64,000 nucleotides of DNA from Dyella nitratireducens (lineage in GTDB: Bacteria; Pseudomonadota; Gammaproteobacteria; Xanthomonadales; Rhodanobacteraceae), in assembly GCF_014642835.1 (NCBI RefSeq), contig NZ_BMJA01000003.1, positions 201,682 to 265,681 on the forward strand. Reading direction: 5' to 3'. Shown piece after piece: positions 35,718-46,400 of the stretch. Made by a program: the position numbers and the translations under genes. The notes below the pieces were generated by a model, which saw only the letters and a program-made list of their open reading frames with translations, was not told the DNA's origin and did not search any database. The stretch's first letter is position 1. Each line of letters starts with the position of its first letter.

Positions 35718-36632
35718 TCAGCGCTCCGTGGGGCCTGCGGTAAGCGTCACGCCGGCCTGCGCCGGTGACGCAGTGACTGCAACGGGTCGTCTGGTTGCGC
35801 TGTCGATCGCGTGGGTAAACAGGTCTTGTGCGATCGAAGCGTAATAAACGACGTTTCCCGTACGGTGCCTGGCAACGAGCTGGTTGTAGGTGGCGTCATC
35901 CAGGGCCGCACCTTGCGCCTTGACGTGATCGAGCCAGGCGTTGAACGCCTTGTCATCCGTGGCCAGCACCTGAAAGTGCATGTCGGAGAATCCATCGCCA
36001 CTGAATTGCGCCGACAATCCGCGGTAATTTCCCGGCTCATCCGCCAGCAACGACAGCTTCGTCTCCATGCCGGGCATGGCGTAAATCTGGCCGCCGAGTT
36101 GCGGCACGAAGAATGAATTCATCACGGTTGCCGACGTAAGCCGCAAGGAAATCGGCGTACCGACAGGAATGGCCAGCTCGTTGACGCTGGCAACGCCCTG
36201 GTCGGGATAGATGAAGAGCCAGCGCCAGTCCATCGCCACCACGTCCACCGTCATCGGCTTCCGGTTCGAGGCCAGCGGTTTATAGGGATCGTTCTGATGT
36301 GCGCCTACCCAGGCGAGACTGCCAAGAAACAGGATGACCAGCAGGGGAATCATCCATATGGAAAATTCCACATAACCGGAATACTCCCAACGCGGCTTGT
36401 ACTTCGCACGCGCATTGCCGGCGCGAAACCACCAAGCGAACCACAGCGTCAGCAGGATGATGGGCGTAATGACCATCAACATGGGGATGAGCGCCTCCAG
36501 GAGCAGTTGCTTTTCTTCTGCTCCAACCGGTCCTTTAGGGACCAACACGCCTTCATGACAGGCCGCAAGCCATACGCACGACATGGCTGCGCCTACTCTG
36601 AGTATGGTTTTTGACGCATTTGGCAACGGCAT
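35718..36632 (-). CDS. cyoA: Cytochrome bo3 quinol oxidase subunit II (lipoprotein)
   Basis: A 304-residue subunit II with lipobox WLAAC and two membrane helices ([45 protein letters not shown]) before the periplasmic cupredoxin domain. In cytochrome c oxidases the CuA loop has CxxxCxxxH; here the same place reads [17 protein letters not shown], without cysteines. This marks a quinol rather than a cytochrome c oxidase. ATG 36632 is chosen because it gives the lipoprotein signal; the frame is open to 36866 but that extension has no family features. It is first in the cyoABCD operon. Confidence 0.93.
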   Translation of the reverse strand: MPLPNASKTILRVGAAMSCVWLAACHEGVLVPKGPVGAEEKQLLLEALIPMLMVITPIILLTLWFAWWFRAGNARAKYKPRWEYSGYVEFSIWMIPLLVILFLGSLAWVGAHQNDPYKPLASNRKPMTVDVVAMDWRWLFIYPDQGVASVNELAIPVGTPISLRLTSATVMNSFFVPQLGGQIYAMPGMETKLSLLADEPGNYRGLSAQFSGDGFSDMHFQVLATDDKAFNAWLDHVKAQGAALDDATYNQLVARHRTGNVVYYASIAQDLFTHAIDSATRRPVAVTASPAQAGVTLTAGPTER

Positions 36633-37250
36633 GCTCGGTCTCCGACACACGATCCCATCTCCGCATACCGACACGTTGGCCTCACCGAACTTGGCAGCTT
36701 CGGAGAACGGAGGCGTCGCAACGGATTTCGCGTGAAGGCTGTCGCCGTGCCACGCGATCGTTATGGGTGGATGAACGATAGGTGGCCGTGTCCGAATGAT
36801 CTTGGACGAAAACGTTCGGCAAGGAACGGATACGACACCGCGCCCGAGGTTTCTGTACGTTTTCACTCGATGGTCTCAATGAAATCATTCGGCTAACCCT
36901 GATCATCGAAATTACCGAATCGTCATTCCGGCGAAGGCCGGAATCCATCGCCAGTGCGAAGCATGGATTCCGGCCTTCGCCGGAATGACAACAAGGAAAA
37001 ACTGGAGCTTTTAGCGGTGGATAGCTCACTTTCGATCCGCTCAAAAATGCTGGAAAACTTCAGACATCGAACCCTCAATTAACCAGCGCCACACATGATG
37101 TCTTGATGACACCGGTGTGTTTGATCCATAGCCCGTCAAATGCGTACAAGCCGGCAGCGCCCCGTGGCGCTAACGTCTATGTGCTCATCGGTATTGCCTT
37201 GAACGCCGATTTGCCGCGCCCGCAACTTGCCACCCAGGGAGACCTCTACC
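36633..37250. other. Divergent intergenic region cyoA / poxB with short-form repeat
   Basis: Between the divergent cyoA and PoxB-type genes. It contains the short palindrome at 36921-36989. The promoters of both respiratory genes must lie here, but no clear FNR or ArcA-type site was recognised by eye. Confidence 0.55.
36921..36989. repeat. Short-form REP-like palindrome
   Basis: CGTCATTCCGGCGAAGGCC and its complement, separated by 'gccagtgcgaagcatgg', form a near-perfect stem of about 27 bp. The inner long-form block is missing. Confidence 0.85.
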
Positions 37251-38969
37251 ATGGCCATGTCATCCGCCGAATACGTCGCCAAAGTTTTCCAGCAGGCAGG
37301 CATCAAGCACGTGTATGGCGTTGTCGGTGATTCGCTCAATGGCATGACCGACGCTTTCCGCCGCAACGCGATCGAATGGCTGCATGTGCGCCACGAGGAA
37401 GCCGCAGCCTTTGCCGCCGGTGCCGAAGCGCACCTGACCGGCGAACTGGCGGTCTGCGCCGGCAGCTGCGGCCCCGGCAATCTTCATCTCATCAACGGCT
37501 TGTTCGACTGCCATCGCAGTGGCGTGCCGGTGTTGGCGATTGCCTCGCATATTCCCAGCAGCGAAATCGGCATCGATTACTTCCAGGCCACGCATCCGGA
37601 GATTCTGTTCAAGGAATGCAGCCACTATGCGGAACTTGTCTCCAACCCGCAGCAGCTTCCGCAGATACTGGGCCGCGCCATGCGCGCGGCGGTTGCACGA
37701 CGCGGCGTGGCTGTCGTGGTTATTCCAGGAGACGTGTCGTTGCGGGAGGCCGTCGCCGAAGCGCCTCGCTGGGTGCTGCCGACCAAACCGATTCTGCATC
37801 CGTCGCTGAAAGATCTGAAGCGGCTTACCGGTCTGCTCAAGGACGCCACGCGCGTCACCATCTTCTGCGGCGCCGGCTGCGCTGGCGCGCACGACGAAGT
37901 CGTGGAACTGGCGCGACGTCTCAAGGCGCCGATCGTGCATACGCTGCGTGGCAAGGAATACATGGAATATGACAATCCTTATGATGTCGGCATGACCGGA
38001 TTGGTCGGCTTTTCATCGGGCTATGCCGCCATGAAGGATTGCGACACGCTGCTGTTGCTTGGCACCGACTTCCCTTACCGCCAATTTTTTCCCAAGAACG
38101 CCAAGGTTGCGCAGATCGATGTGCGCCCCGAAGCACTCGGCAACCGCTGCCCACTCGACCTTGGCTTGATCGGCGACGTGCGCGAAACACTGCAGATGCT
38201 GCTTCCATCTATCCCGGAGAAGATGGATTCCAGCCATCTCGATGCTTCGCTCGCGCATTACAAGGAGGCACGCAAAGGCCTCGACGAACTGGCCGATCCG
38301 CGGCGTGGCAGCGACATCATCCATCCCCAGTACGTGACGAAGCTGGTCAGTGAATTGGCGACGGAGGATGCCATCTTTACCTGCGATGTCGGCTCGCCGA
38401 TCTTGTGGACGGCGCGCTACCTCAAGGTCAACGGCAAGCGCCGCATCGTCGGCTCGTTCAATCACGGTTCCATGGCCAACGCCATGCTGCATGCCATCGG
38501 CGCCCAGGTCGCCTGCCCTGACCGCCAGGTGATCTCGATGTCCGGCGACGGTGGCTTCGCGATGATGATGGGTGATTTTCTGTCACTGACGCAGCTGGAT
38601 CTGCCCGTCAAAATCGTGCTGTTGAACAACGGCACGCTGGGCTTTGTCGAGATGGAAATGAAGGCCAACGGCTTTCTCGATACCGGCTGCGACCTGGTCA
38701 ACCCCAACTTTGCGCAAATGGCCAATGCCGTCGGTGTGAAAGGGATTCGTGTGGAACGCGCCGAGGATCTTCATGCAGCGCTGGTCGAAGCGTTTTCGCA
38801 TAAAGGCCCTGCCCTGGTCGATGTGGTCAGTGCACGGCAGGAATTGGCGATGCCGCCGAAGACGACATTCGATGAGGCTTACAAGTTTGGGTTGTTCATG
38901 ATCAAGGCGGTGTTGGATGGGCGTGGTAGCCAATTGGTGGATTTGGCGAAGGTGAATTTGTTGCGGTGA
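37251..38969 (+). CDS. poxB: Pyruvate:quinone oxidoreductase (pyruvate oxidase), ThDP/FAD
   Basis: A 572-residue enzyme, the same length as I recall for E. coli PoxB. The ThDP-activating Glu lies in WLHVRHEEAAAFAAGAEAHL. The FAD domain contains GMTGLVGFSSGYAAM and LLLLGTDFPYRQFFP. The ThDP/Mg motif is SGDGGFAMMMGDFLSLTQLD followed by LLNNGTLGFVEME. The C-terminus (LVDLAKVNLLR) resembles the lipid-binding tail that docks PoxB to the membrane. It decarboxylates pyruvate to acetate and CO2 and passes electrons to ubiquinone. ATG 37251 has GGGAG upstream; ATG 37257 is an alternative. It neighbours, divergently, the quinol oxidase operon. Confidence 0.92.
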   Translation: MAMSSAEYVAKVFQQAGIKHVYGVVGDSLNGMTDAFRRNAIEWLHVRHEEAAAFAAGAEAHLTGELAVCAGSCGPGNLHLINGLFDCHRSGVPVLAIASHIPSSEIGIDYFQATHPEILFKECSHYAELVSNPQQLPQILGRAMRAAVARRGVAVVVIPGDVSLREAVAEAPRWVLPTKPILHPSLKDLKRLTGLLKDATRVTIFCGAGCAGAHDEVVELARRLKAPIVHTLRGKEYMEYDNPYDVGMTGLVGFSSGYAAMKDCDTLLLLGTDFPYRQFFPKNAKVAQIDVRPEALGNRCPLDLGLIGDVRETLQMLLPSIPEKMDSSHLDASLAHYKEARKGLDELADPRRGSDIIHPQYVTKLVSELATEDAIFTCDVGSPILWTARYLKVNGKRRIVGSFNHGSMANAMLHAIGAQVACPDRQVISMSGDGGFAMMMGDFLSLTQLDLPVKIVLLNNGTLGFVEMEMKANGFLDTGCDLVNPNFAQMANAVGVKGIRVERAEDLHAALVEAFSHKGPALVDVVSARQELAMPPKTTFDEAYKFGLFMIKAVLDGRGSQLVDLAKVNLLR

Positions 38970-39025
38970 TGGCGTAGCGCTAACGATTGCATCGCCGCCA
39001 CCATAAAGCCCCCCATTTGCCACGT

Positions 39026-39101
39026 CGTCATTCCGGCGAAGGCCGGAATCCACGCTTCGTACTGGCGATGGATTCCGGCCTTCGCCGGAATGACGGTGAG
39101 G
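39026..39101. repeat. Short-form REP-like palindrome with attached linker
   Basis: Arms CGTCATTCCGGCGAAGGCC and complement flank 'cacgcttcgtactggcgatg'. To the right, GAGGTGCTACGAAACTTCC and GGACAGCAGCGGGCGAAAG (to about 39160) repeat, in reverse complement, the linker seen at 29721-29790. The unit is therefore compound. Confidence 0.8.
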
Positions 39102-39184
39102 TGCTACGAAACTTCCCGGGACAGCAGCGGGCGAAAGCCAGCATGACTGAGATTCGATCCTTGTGAAGCGGATCATCCAGTACC

Positions 39185-39988
39185 TTACTTCACAGAATGA
39201 TCCACCAACGTCTTCAGATCCGTCACGTCATACGACACCGACATGCGATACCCATTACCGCAACGCACCGGTGCAAGATCCGACAGTTCCTCGCCTTCGC
39301 ACTCCGGCAACGTCAACTCGCCCTTCCCCATCCATGCATCAGCCACCGTGAAGTTGTCCATCACGGACTCCACCAGCTCATGCACGGCCGGACGCTCCCA
39401 TTGCCCCGCTGCCAGTCGAGGAAAGTGACGCATGTTGATCGTGGGACGCGAAGCCAGCGCAGCGAGATCCGTCACGGCTTTTTCGAGCGTCACGATGCCC
39501 CGCGCAATCCTCTGTCCACTGGTCGATGCGCTCGCGCCAAATCGGCCTCCGGGCGCAAGCTTGGGTGATGCGGGGCCACTCGCAGCAAACAGGCGCGTCT
39601 GGAAAACCGAACCAAGCCGCTTGGGGAAGCCCTGCGCCCAGCCACGCGCGACCGCCGCATCGTTGTCGACGAAGATATAGGGGCAATACGCAACCGGCTT
39701 GCCGTTGAATGACGCATCCACGAGTATGAAAAATTCCCGGTACTGATAACGCGCCGGATTGAGAAACTCATCGTGCTCGCCGGTGAATTGCCAATCGATG
39801 AAATACGCCTGTGCATGTCCTTCCGCCTTGGCATCGGCCTGTAACTCCTCAGGCAGAAGCGAGGTGACGGCTTCGGGACGCGCCCAAAAATCGATGACGA
39901 GAAAGTCGCCGGCATAGTGCCAAGGCGGTGACGGGGAGATGCTGGAGAGCCCGCGAGGCGTAAGGGGGGCGAAAAAACGGCTTTTCAT
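39185..39988 (-). CDS. Acetoacetate decarboxylase-like protein
   Basis: A 267-residue member of the acetoacetate decarboxylase superfamily. The N-terminal half has FLVIDFWARPEAVTSLLP and REFFILVDASFNG. The central GWAQGFPKRLGSVFQTRLF holds the Lys in FPK that corresponds to the Schiff-base region of the family. Several superfamily members act as aldolases or cyclases instead, so the reaction is not certain. ATG 39988 is at the end of the frame; no signal peptide. It is monocistronic. Confidence 0.8.
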   Translation of the reverse strand: MKSRFFAPLTPRGLSSISPSPPWHYAGDFLVIDFWARPEAVTSLLPEELQADAKAEGHAQAYFIDWQFTGEHDEFLNPARYQYREFFILVDASFNGKPVAYCPYIFVDNDAAVARGWAQGFPKRLGSVFQTRLFAASGPASPKLAPGGRFGASASTSGQRIARGIVTLEKAVTDLAALASRPTINMRHFPRLAAGQWERPAVHELVESVMDNFTVADAWMGKGELTLPECEGEELSDLAPVRCGNGYRMSVSYDVTDLKTLVDHSVK

Positions 39989-40098
39989 GTGGCCCTTCCC
40001 GGATGAATGTCGAACGAACTATGACATTCGTGGTTCGGGCGATCTTGGATAAACGTGACGGCAAAGGCCGGAAACCTACGCCACGCTGTTCGCGCAGA

Positions 40099-40383
40099 TC
40101 AAAGCTCCGGCGTTCCGCACAAGCCTTGCACGACGTCCCAAAGACGGTCTTCCTCGCCATCGGCGATAACCTGGTATGCATTTCGTCCATCCAGGTCCCG
40201 ATGGCGCGTGCACATCCACCGCACGGCGCGTGTCCTGTCGCCCAGGCCAATGACCAACATGCTGGATAAATTGCCCAGCCGCTCTTCCAGCACAGAAAAT
40301 GCAGCCAGCGCGATTTGTTCGTGCGTCGCGTGGATCTCTTCCAGCCGCACCACCATATCCTTGAACGGGTCTATGTTACGCAT
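40099..40383 (-). CDS. Small protein resembling the Xre/MbcA/ParS toxin-binding domain
   Basis: A 94-residue protein. Its C-terminal half (GDRTRAVRWMCTRHRDLDGR followed by NAYQVIADGEEDRLWDVVQGL) has the order of the MbcA/ParS (DUF2384-like) domain: a Trp in the first helix, an L-x-G-R/x turn, then a helix ending W/V-x-x-x-L. No N-terminal helix-turn-helix is seen. It is four bases downstream of a second protein with the same apparent ending. ParS/MbcA domains normally pair with RES-domain toxins; none is encoded next to it. The assignment is by eye only. Confidence 0.55.
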   Translation of the reverse strand: MRNIDPFKDMVVRLEEIHATHEQIALAAFSVLEERLGNLSSMLVIGLGDRTRAVRWMCTRHRDLDGRNAYQVIADGEEDRLWDVVQGLCGTPEL

Positions 40384-40387
40384 ACCT

Positions 40388-40651
40388 TCAATGGCGCTCC
40401 CCGCGCAGGATGGAACGTAGAAAACCGATCACCAGGTCTGCACTACCCTGCCTGACAAGCTGCTGCGCAGTCATGTCGCCAAGTTCCCGGATACACACCG
40501 ATCGGTACCACTCCCTGACGCGCGACGGATCGCCCTCTATCGCCGAGGCCAATTGCGAGATATGGAGAAAGGCGATATCGACTGCTTGATTCAGGACCGA
40601 GGCGCCCACCTTGCGTGACGGCCATGACGCCACACTGCCTTCGATAGTCAT
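40388..40651 (-). CDS. Small protein resembling the Xre/MbcA/ParS toxin-binding domain (tandem partner)
   Basis: An 87-residue protein whose C-terminal half (REWYRSVCIRELGDMTAQQL followed by VRQGSADLVIGFLRSILRG) fits the same WL...LG-x-T/P...G...V...L pattern of the MbcA/ParS domain. ATG 40651 has GAGGGG upstream. It is transcribed together with the 94-residue partner. The two share little direct identity, so they may be old duplicates or form a heteromer. Confidence 0.55.
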   Translation of the reverse strand: MTIEGSVASWPSRKVGASVLNQAVDIAFLHISQLASAIEGDPSRVREWYRSVCIRELGDMTAQQLVRQGSADLVIGFLRSILRGERH

Positions 40652-40884
40652 GGTTGCGGCCCCTCATTAAACGTACGCGGACCTTACGCTACGCCTGGCA
40701 GCCGATGGTTTTCTTGCAAATTTTTGCGCGCAGATGTGCTTTTCGCATGCACGTGGAAGGGCTCCCGAATTACCCTTTCGAGCATTGAAGTCACCGTTTG
40801 CGCAGCGCATAGTCCCCATCGACCAGGGTCTGTCATGACCTATCAAGATATTGTTTTTAATAAATATTCTTCCAGGTGGATGGT

Positions 40885-41523
40885 TTGAACGAGAAAAAGG
40901 AAAGGTATGGAATTCTCGTCGTGGATGACCATCCGGTCATGCGCGATGGGCTGCGCGCGGTCATTGAACAAGAGCCGGATATGGAGGTGGTTGGCGAGGC
41001 GGCCGATGGCCGGGAAGCGATCGAGCAATTCCACAAGCTGCTACCCGACATCATGCTGATCGATCTGCAGATGCCGGATGTCGACGGCCTGCAAGCCATC
41101 ACGACCATCCGCAGCGAATTTCCCGACGCCACCATCATCGTGCTCACTACGTTTCCCGGCGACGCGCGGGTGGTACGTGCCTTTACGCTTGGCGCGACGT
41201 CTTATCTGCTCAAGACGGCGCGCCGCGATGAAATCATCAAGGCGGTTCGCAGTGCGCTTTGCGGGCGTCACACCATGGCGCCCGAAGTCGCCCAGGAGAT
41301 CGCCAGCCATACCGGGCAGGAAGGACTGACGGAACGCGAAGTCGGCGTGTTGAAGCTGGTGGCCGAAGGCCACAGCAATCGTGCCATCGCCACGGCCCTG
41401 TGCATTTCGGAAGACACCGTCAAGGCGCGCATGAAAAGCATCATGAGCAAACTGGGCGCCGAGGACCGCACGCACGCCGTGATGATTGCGATCCGTCGCG
41501 GCTTCATGGAATCACAACCGTAA
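40885..41523 (+). CDS. NarL/FixJ-type response regulator
   Basis: A 212-residue two-domain regulator. The receiver domain has the acidic pocket VVDDHP, the phospho-acceptor Asp in LIDLQMPDVDG (residue 60 from the TTG start) and the Thr/Lys positions in VLTTFPG and LLKTARR. The C-terminal LuxR HTH is LTEREVGVLKLVAEGHSNRAIATALCISEDTVKARM (one domain, about residues 150-185). The start is TTG 40885, with AGGTGG a few bases upstream; GTG 40876 in frame has no such site. No histidine kinase is adjacent. The two HisKA_3 kinases at 20534 and 26648 belong to the class that uses this regulator type. Confidence 0.9.
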   Translation: MNEKKERYGILVVDDHPVMRDGLRAVIEQEPDMEVVGEAADGREAIEQFHKLLPDIMLIDLQMPDVDGLQAITTIRSEFPDATIIVLTTFPGDARVVRAFTLGATSYLLKTARRDEIIKAVRSALCGRHTMAPEVAQEIASHTGQEGLTEREVGVLKLVAEGHSNRAIATALCISEDTVKARMKSIMSKLGAEDRTHAVMIAIRRGFMESQP

Positions 41524-41548
41524 AGCGTTCCACGAAACGTGGGCGCTT
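41523..41548 (+). terminator. Hairpin after the response regulator
   Basis: AAGCG-TT-CCACG, loop AAA, then CGTGG-G-CGCTT form a 10-bp stem with small bulges right at the end of the response-regulator gene. A T-run is absent, so termination strength is uncertain. Confidence 0.5.
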
Positions 41549-41885
41549 GATCAAAAGTACCTAATCAGGGGGACATCCCACCGGAGTAAAAACGGTGATG
41601 ATTACCGCTGCACCCGTTTCATTCCGCGCCCTGCCGCTGGTTCACCAAAAAACCAAAAGAAGACCAAGCCAAAACCTGAATTTCACGACAAGGCGCGTCA
41701 TCTCGCCTAATGTCCTGCATAAAAAGACGCATCACACGCTGGACGATTCAATGGTCTGCTAGGTGAATTAGGTGATGAGTACTTTTGGCGCTGGGCGTGT
41801 AGCAGCAATCACCCCGACAGCGTACGCAGCTGAAGCAGGACGGGTCCCGCTTCAGCTTCCTTCACGGCGGTCGGAGGGCGGATGC
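41524..41885. other. Intergenic region before the LuxR regulator gene
   Basis: Starts with the hairpin above. The middle (about 41640-41750) is purine/AT-rich and may hold the promoter of the 41886 operon. The frame of the LuxR gene is open from 41772, but there is no ribosome site there. No other gene is seen. Confidence 0.5.
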
Positions 41886-43430
41886 ATGAATCTCTTTCCT
41901 GTTGCACACAGCGCGACCGCGCCTGCCCATCTGGGATGGGTGCAGGATTGGCACGACTTCGACAATCCTGATGAGGCGCTCAGAAATCTGCTGGATGCTG
42001 CCTGGTATGCCGTGAGCACGATGAATGGAACCGACGCGGTCGCAGTCACGACCATGCTGCGTCATGCCTATCTGCAACAACATCGTTTCAGCTTCTACTT
42101 TCCGCATGATGAAGTCGAAACGCTGCTGGCCATCGGAAGCCTCTGGCAAGACGATATCGATGAAGCCATGCGTCGCGTTCAATCGGTGTCGGCACGCGGT
42201 ACCGGCGCGCGGTACCGGTCCATGCTTGAAGTCGTGAAGAAATTTTGTCTTTGGCGGGCGCGCGACTTCATGCCGTTCTATGAGCTGTCGTGGGGCAAAG
42301 CGCCGCGCAGCCATGCCATGTCGCTGCTGACGGCCATCGTCAACCTATCCATCGAGGCCACGGCGGAAGCCGAGCAGCTTCGATTCAAGCTGGCCGAACG
42401 TCTGGCCCGGGACGCCTTGCTCTTGTGCCACAAGTCGACCACGGCAAATACGTACGCATCGCTGCTTCCCACCGCTGTACTGGCGCAGTTGCACTACGAA
42501 GCCGGCGCCGTGGACGAGGCCGATACGCTGCTGCGAGGACGGCTCACGGCCATCGAAGAGAGCGGCGCGATCGAGAGTGCACTCATCGCCTACGTGCTTT
42601 CCGCAAAAATTGCCGCCGCACGAGGCAGCCAGAACATGGCATTGCTGCTCCTGCACCGTGGCGAAGAAATAGGTAGGGAACGCCGCTGGCCCAGGCTGGT
42701 GCTTCGCTGCAAGGCGGAAGAAGTGGCGTTGCGCCTTCAAGACGAACGTGTCGATCTTGCCGAGGCAGCCCTGCAACACCTGTATCTTTATTTGGGCAGC
42801 GTCGATGCAAAGATTCGTCCCAAGGACATCGAAGCGTGGCCTTTGCAAATGGCCCGGCTTCGCCTGCAACTGGCGAACGGGCCTGGTCCGGGTACGGCCC
42901 GCTCGCTTGAAGATCTGCGCAACGCGGCGCTGGACCGCAATCACCCTGCGCTGGTGGTCAAGCTGACCATTCTGCTTTCAAGTGCGCTCCATGCCATCGG
43001 CGAGACGGCGCGCGCCCACGAAGAATTGCTTGCCGCCTTGCATCAGGGCGCCAGCGCCGGGCTTTTCCGCAGTTTCCTGGATGACATGCCGTTGATCGAA
43101 ACGCCTCTCAAGCAGCTTTGGCGATCCTCCGAGGCGGGGAAGCTCGGTCATCTAGGTCCTTACGTCGGACGCCTGCTCACGGCGCCGGAAGTACGTGTTC
43201 CCGCCCGCAAGAAATTCAGAATCAACCACCGCCTGGTGGAATCCCTAAGTACGCGCGAGGCGATTATCCTACGGTTGATGAGCTTAGGCTTATCCAACAA
43301 ATTGATCGCTCGCGAATTGCAGATCACGCCGGAGACCGTGAAGTCGCATGCCAAGCACATCTTCATCAAGCTGTCGTCCAAGAACCGCGCCGAGGCCGTC
43401 TCCCGCGCAACCGAATTGGGGCTCATTTGA
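41886..43430 (+). CDS. LuxR-type HTH regulator with helical-repeat body (no ATPase)
   Basis: A 514-residue protein. Most of it is an all-helical TPR-like body (motifs such as SKLAAARGSQNMALLLLHRGEEIG-like repeats of about 36 residues). The last 60 residues are a LuxR HTH with LSTREAIILRLMSLGLSNKL and IARELQITPETVKSHAKHIF. It resembles the C-terminal two-thirds of MalT-type LAL regulators, but no Walker A or B motif is present. ATG 41886 has GGAGGGCGG upstream and is preferred over starts at 41772. The gene ends 15 bases before the ATPase regulator gene, so the two are probably co-translated. Confidence 0.82.
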   Translation: MNLFPVAHSATAPAHLGWVQDWHDFDNPDEALRNLLDAAWYAVSTMNGTDAVAVTTMLRHAYLQQHRFSFYFPHDEVETLLAIGSLWQDDIDEAMRRVQSVSARGTGARYRSMLEVVKKFCLWRARDFMPFYELSWGKAPRSHAMSLLTAIVNLSIEATAEAEQLRFKLAERLARDALLLCHKSTTANTYASLLPTAVLAQLHYEAGAVDEADTLLRGRLTAIEESGAIESALIAYVLSAKIAAARGSQNMALLLLHRGEEIGRERRWPRLVLRCKAEEVALRLQDERVDLAEAALQHLYLYLGSVDAKIRPKDIEAWPLQMARLRLQLANGPGPGTARSLEDLRNAALDRNHPALVVKLTILLSSALHAIGETARAHEELLAALHQGASAGLFRSFLDDMPLIETPLKQLWRSSEAGKLGHLGPYVGRLLTAPEVRVPARKKFRINHRLVESLSTREAIILRLMSLGLSNKLIARELQITPETVKSHAKHIFIKLSSKNRAEAVSRATELGLI

Positions 43431-43445
43431 AAGCACGGTGATCGA

Positions 43446-46400
43446 ATGAAAGAGTTCAAACCCTTTCGGCTCGATCCAGCCAACCATCAGTTGTGGCGCA
43501 CCTCCGATGAAGGCGGGCTTGCGCCGGTCACCATCACCGCGAAGGCGTTCGACGTACTGCGCTACCTGGTCGAACATCCCGGGCGCCTGGTCTCGCACGA
43601 AGAACTGCTGGAAGCGCTCTGGTCCGGCGTGGCCGTTCAACCCGAAGTGTTGAAAGGGCATGTGCTGGCCATCCGCAACGCACTTGGTGACGACGCCCAG
43701 CGTCCGCGCTATATCGAAACCCATCGCGGCCGCGGCTACCGCTTCATTGCGGACATCGCGACCCCGCAAAAGACGGACAACCATCTTTCATCGCCTGCGG
43801 CGCCGTCGCTGATTGGCAGAGCGGCGCAATTGAACATGTTGCGCGAAGCACTCGTGCAGACCAGCCATGGGCAATCGAAGATCGTCTTCGTGCATGGCGA
43901 TGCCGGCATCGGCAAGACCTCCTTGGCCGAGGCGTTTTGCAGCGACATCGCCACCCGTCATGTGCCGCTGTCATATGGCCGTTGCATCGAAGGCTTTGGT
44001 GGTGCCGAGCCCTTCTATCCCATCATCGAAGCGCTTTCCCGACTGATAAAGGGCGCCAACGGTAACAAGGTGCAGGATGCCTTGATCTCCCTGGCGCCTT
44101 CATGGGCCAGCCAGCTGGCCGGCCTGCTGTCTCGCGAACATCGCGCCCTGTTGCAGAAAATGGCGCATATATCGGCCCGCAGCCGCATGCTGGGCGAATT
44201 CTGCGAACTGCTTGAAGCACTGGCCGAGGATGAAGCCTTCGTGCTGCTGCTGGAAGACCTGCATTGGGCCGACTTTTCCACGCTGGATCTTATTTCGGCG
44301 TTCGCCCGGCGAAAGTCGGCCGTCAAGCTGCTGCTGATCGCCACCTATCGTTCGGATGAACTGGCTACACGCGGGCCAGCATTGAAACAACTGGTCAACG
44401 AACTGCTCTTGCACAAGCTGTGCGAGTCCATCCATTTGACCGGGCTGGACCAGCATGACGTCGCGGAGTATGTCCAGGCGGATGACTCCGAAGAAAGCCG
44501 CTCGTTCGTGCAACTGCTGTTGCATCAATCAAGCGGCAACCCGCTGTTCCTGAGTACGATCCTGGATCACCTGAAAGGTACCCGGTCGATATCCGCCGAT
44601 CGCGGGCGATGGAAAAACGACGTACCGCTTTCCCAGATCCGCTTCGAGATACCACAGACGATCAGCCACGTCATCGAGGCCAAAATCGCCAGCCTCGATG
44701 ATGAAACGCAGCGCATTCTGGAAGCGGCCAGTGCGGTGGGGGAAGTGTTCAATCCGATCGTGCCCGCCACCGCCGCGGGCCTGAGCGCACGCCGGTTCGA
44801 GGAAGTATGCGAGGCGCTTTGCCGAACCCGCAGCTTCATTCATCGCCATGACATGGATACCTTGGGCAGCGGCGAGGTGGTTCGGCTCTATCGGTTCAAC
44901 CACGCCCTGCTTCGCGAAGTGCTGCTGAACCGCCAGGGACCTTTGCGGCTGGCGCAAAGCCATGCCTTGATCGGCAAGGAACTGGAAAAGTCGTATCCCA
45001 GTGAGCTGCGGGCACATGCGGCGTTCGAACTGGCCGAGCAATTCTCCAACGCGCATGAGTGGTCCAAAGGGCTCAACTATCTGAAGATCGCCTTGCAAAC
45101 CGCCAAGCGCCGCTATGCGCACCAGGATGCGCTCGCGATTCTCGACAAGGCCGACGAGATTGCGCGCCATCTTCCCGAAGCCGAGCGCGAATCCACCCTG
45201 GCCGTGCTGCTGGAAGATCGCGCCTCCATCTACGCCACCAACCATGATCCGCGCGCCTTGCAGGTGTTTAACGAGCTTGTGCAACGCTCCGAGCAACTGC
45301 GTCGCCCCGATATGCAGGCGCGTGCGCAACTTGGCCTGGCCTTCACCTTGAGCTGGGGAGATGCGGCCGCATCGGTGGCGCATCTGGAAAACGCCGCCCG
45401 CTTGAGCGATGCGCAACGGGAGCCGCAACTGAAGGCACGCATCCGGTTGAGCAGTGCCGCCTGGCGCCTCTGGATCAGCGGATGGGATGCGGAGCTGGCC
45501 AAGATTTGCGATGAAAACCTGATTCCTTTGCGCAACGGCCCGGACCGCCAGATCACAGCCTGGGGTTTGATCGAATACTGCATGATCTGCCTGATCTCCA
45601 GCCGATACCGCGAGTGCCTGGAAACCGTGGATGCGAACCTGGACATCCTGATACGCCACGCGGCAGACCGGCCCGAATTCAACATCTTTCGCGCCATCTG
45701 GATGGCTCACCTGGGCCGGCCATGGGCGTACACGATGCTGGGCGAATGGGGCCAGGCCCTGAAGGAATTCGACGCCAGCGAAGCGCTTTTCGTCGGCAAT
45801 GCCAATCGCTACAGCATCTGCACCCTGGAGACGCTGCGCGGCTTTCTCTATCTGATGGCGGGTGACTTCCAAGCCATCAAAGACATTTGCATCAAGCTCG
45901 GTTTCTACCAGGATAAAACCGGCCATCAACCGGCGGCGCTCTACACCCTGGTGCTTCCGAATGAAATACGGCATTGCACCCTGCTCGGCGGCGCCATGGA
46001 AATTGGGCTCGGCAATCTCGATGCCGGCATCGACATCCTGAAGCGGCTCGAGCACGACATGCTGGAGCATCCGGTGCTCACGGATTGGTATTGGCTGTTC
46101 GTACTGGAGTGGACGCTTGCCAATGCCCTGCTGCAAGCCGGCGATATCGGACAGGCACGCCTGCATGCGGACCGCATGGTGGAACGCTCCGACCGCACCA
46201 TGGAAGTCACATGGCGTGCGATGGCGCGCGAAGTGCGATGCCGCGTCGCCATCGAAGAAGGCCATCTCACCCTCGCCGCTCGCTTGATCAACGATGCCTT
46301 GCGAATGACCGACGTGATGGGTGCGCCGCTGGCCGATTGGCGGATTCACCGCACGGCCGCACAAGTGCATCGGCTGCAAGGTGATAGCGAAAACGCAGCG

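Noticed and set aside
36633-37250. FNR/ANR-type site between cyoA and poxB
   Set aside because: TTGAT...ATCAA-like half sites are seen, but no full palindrome with the right spacing was found by eye.
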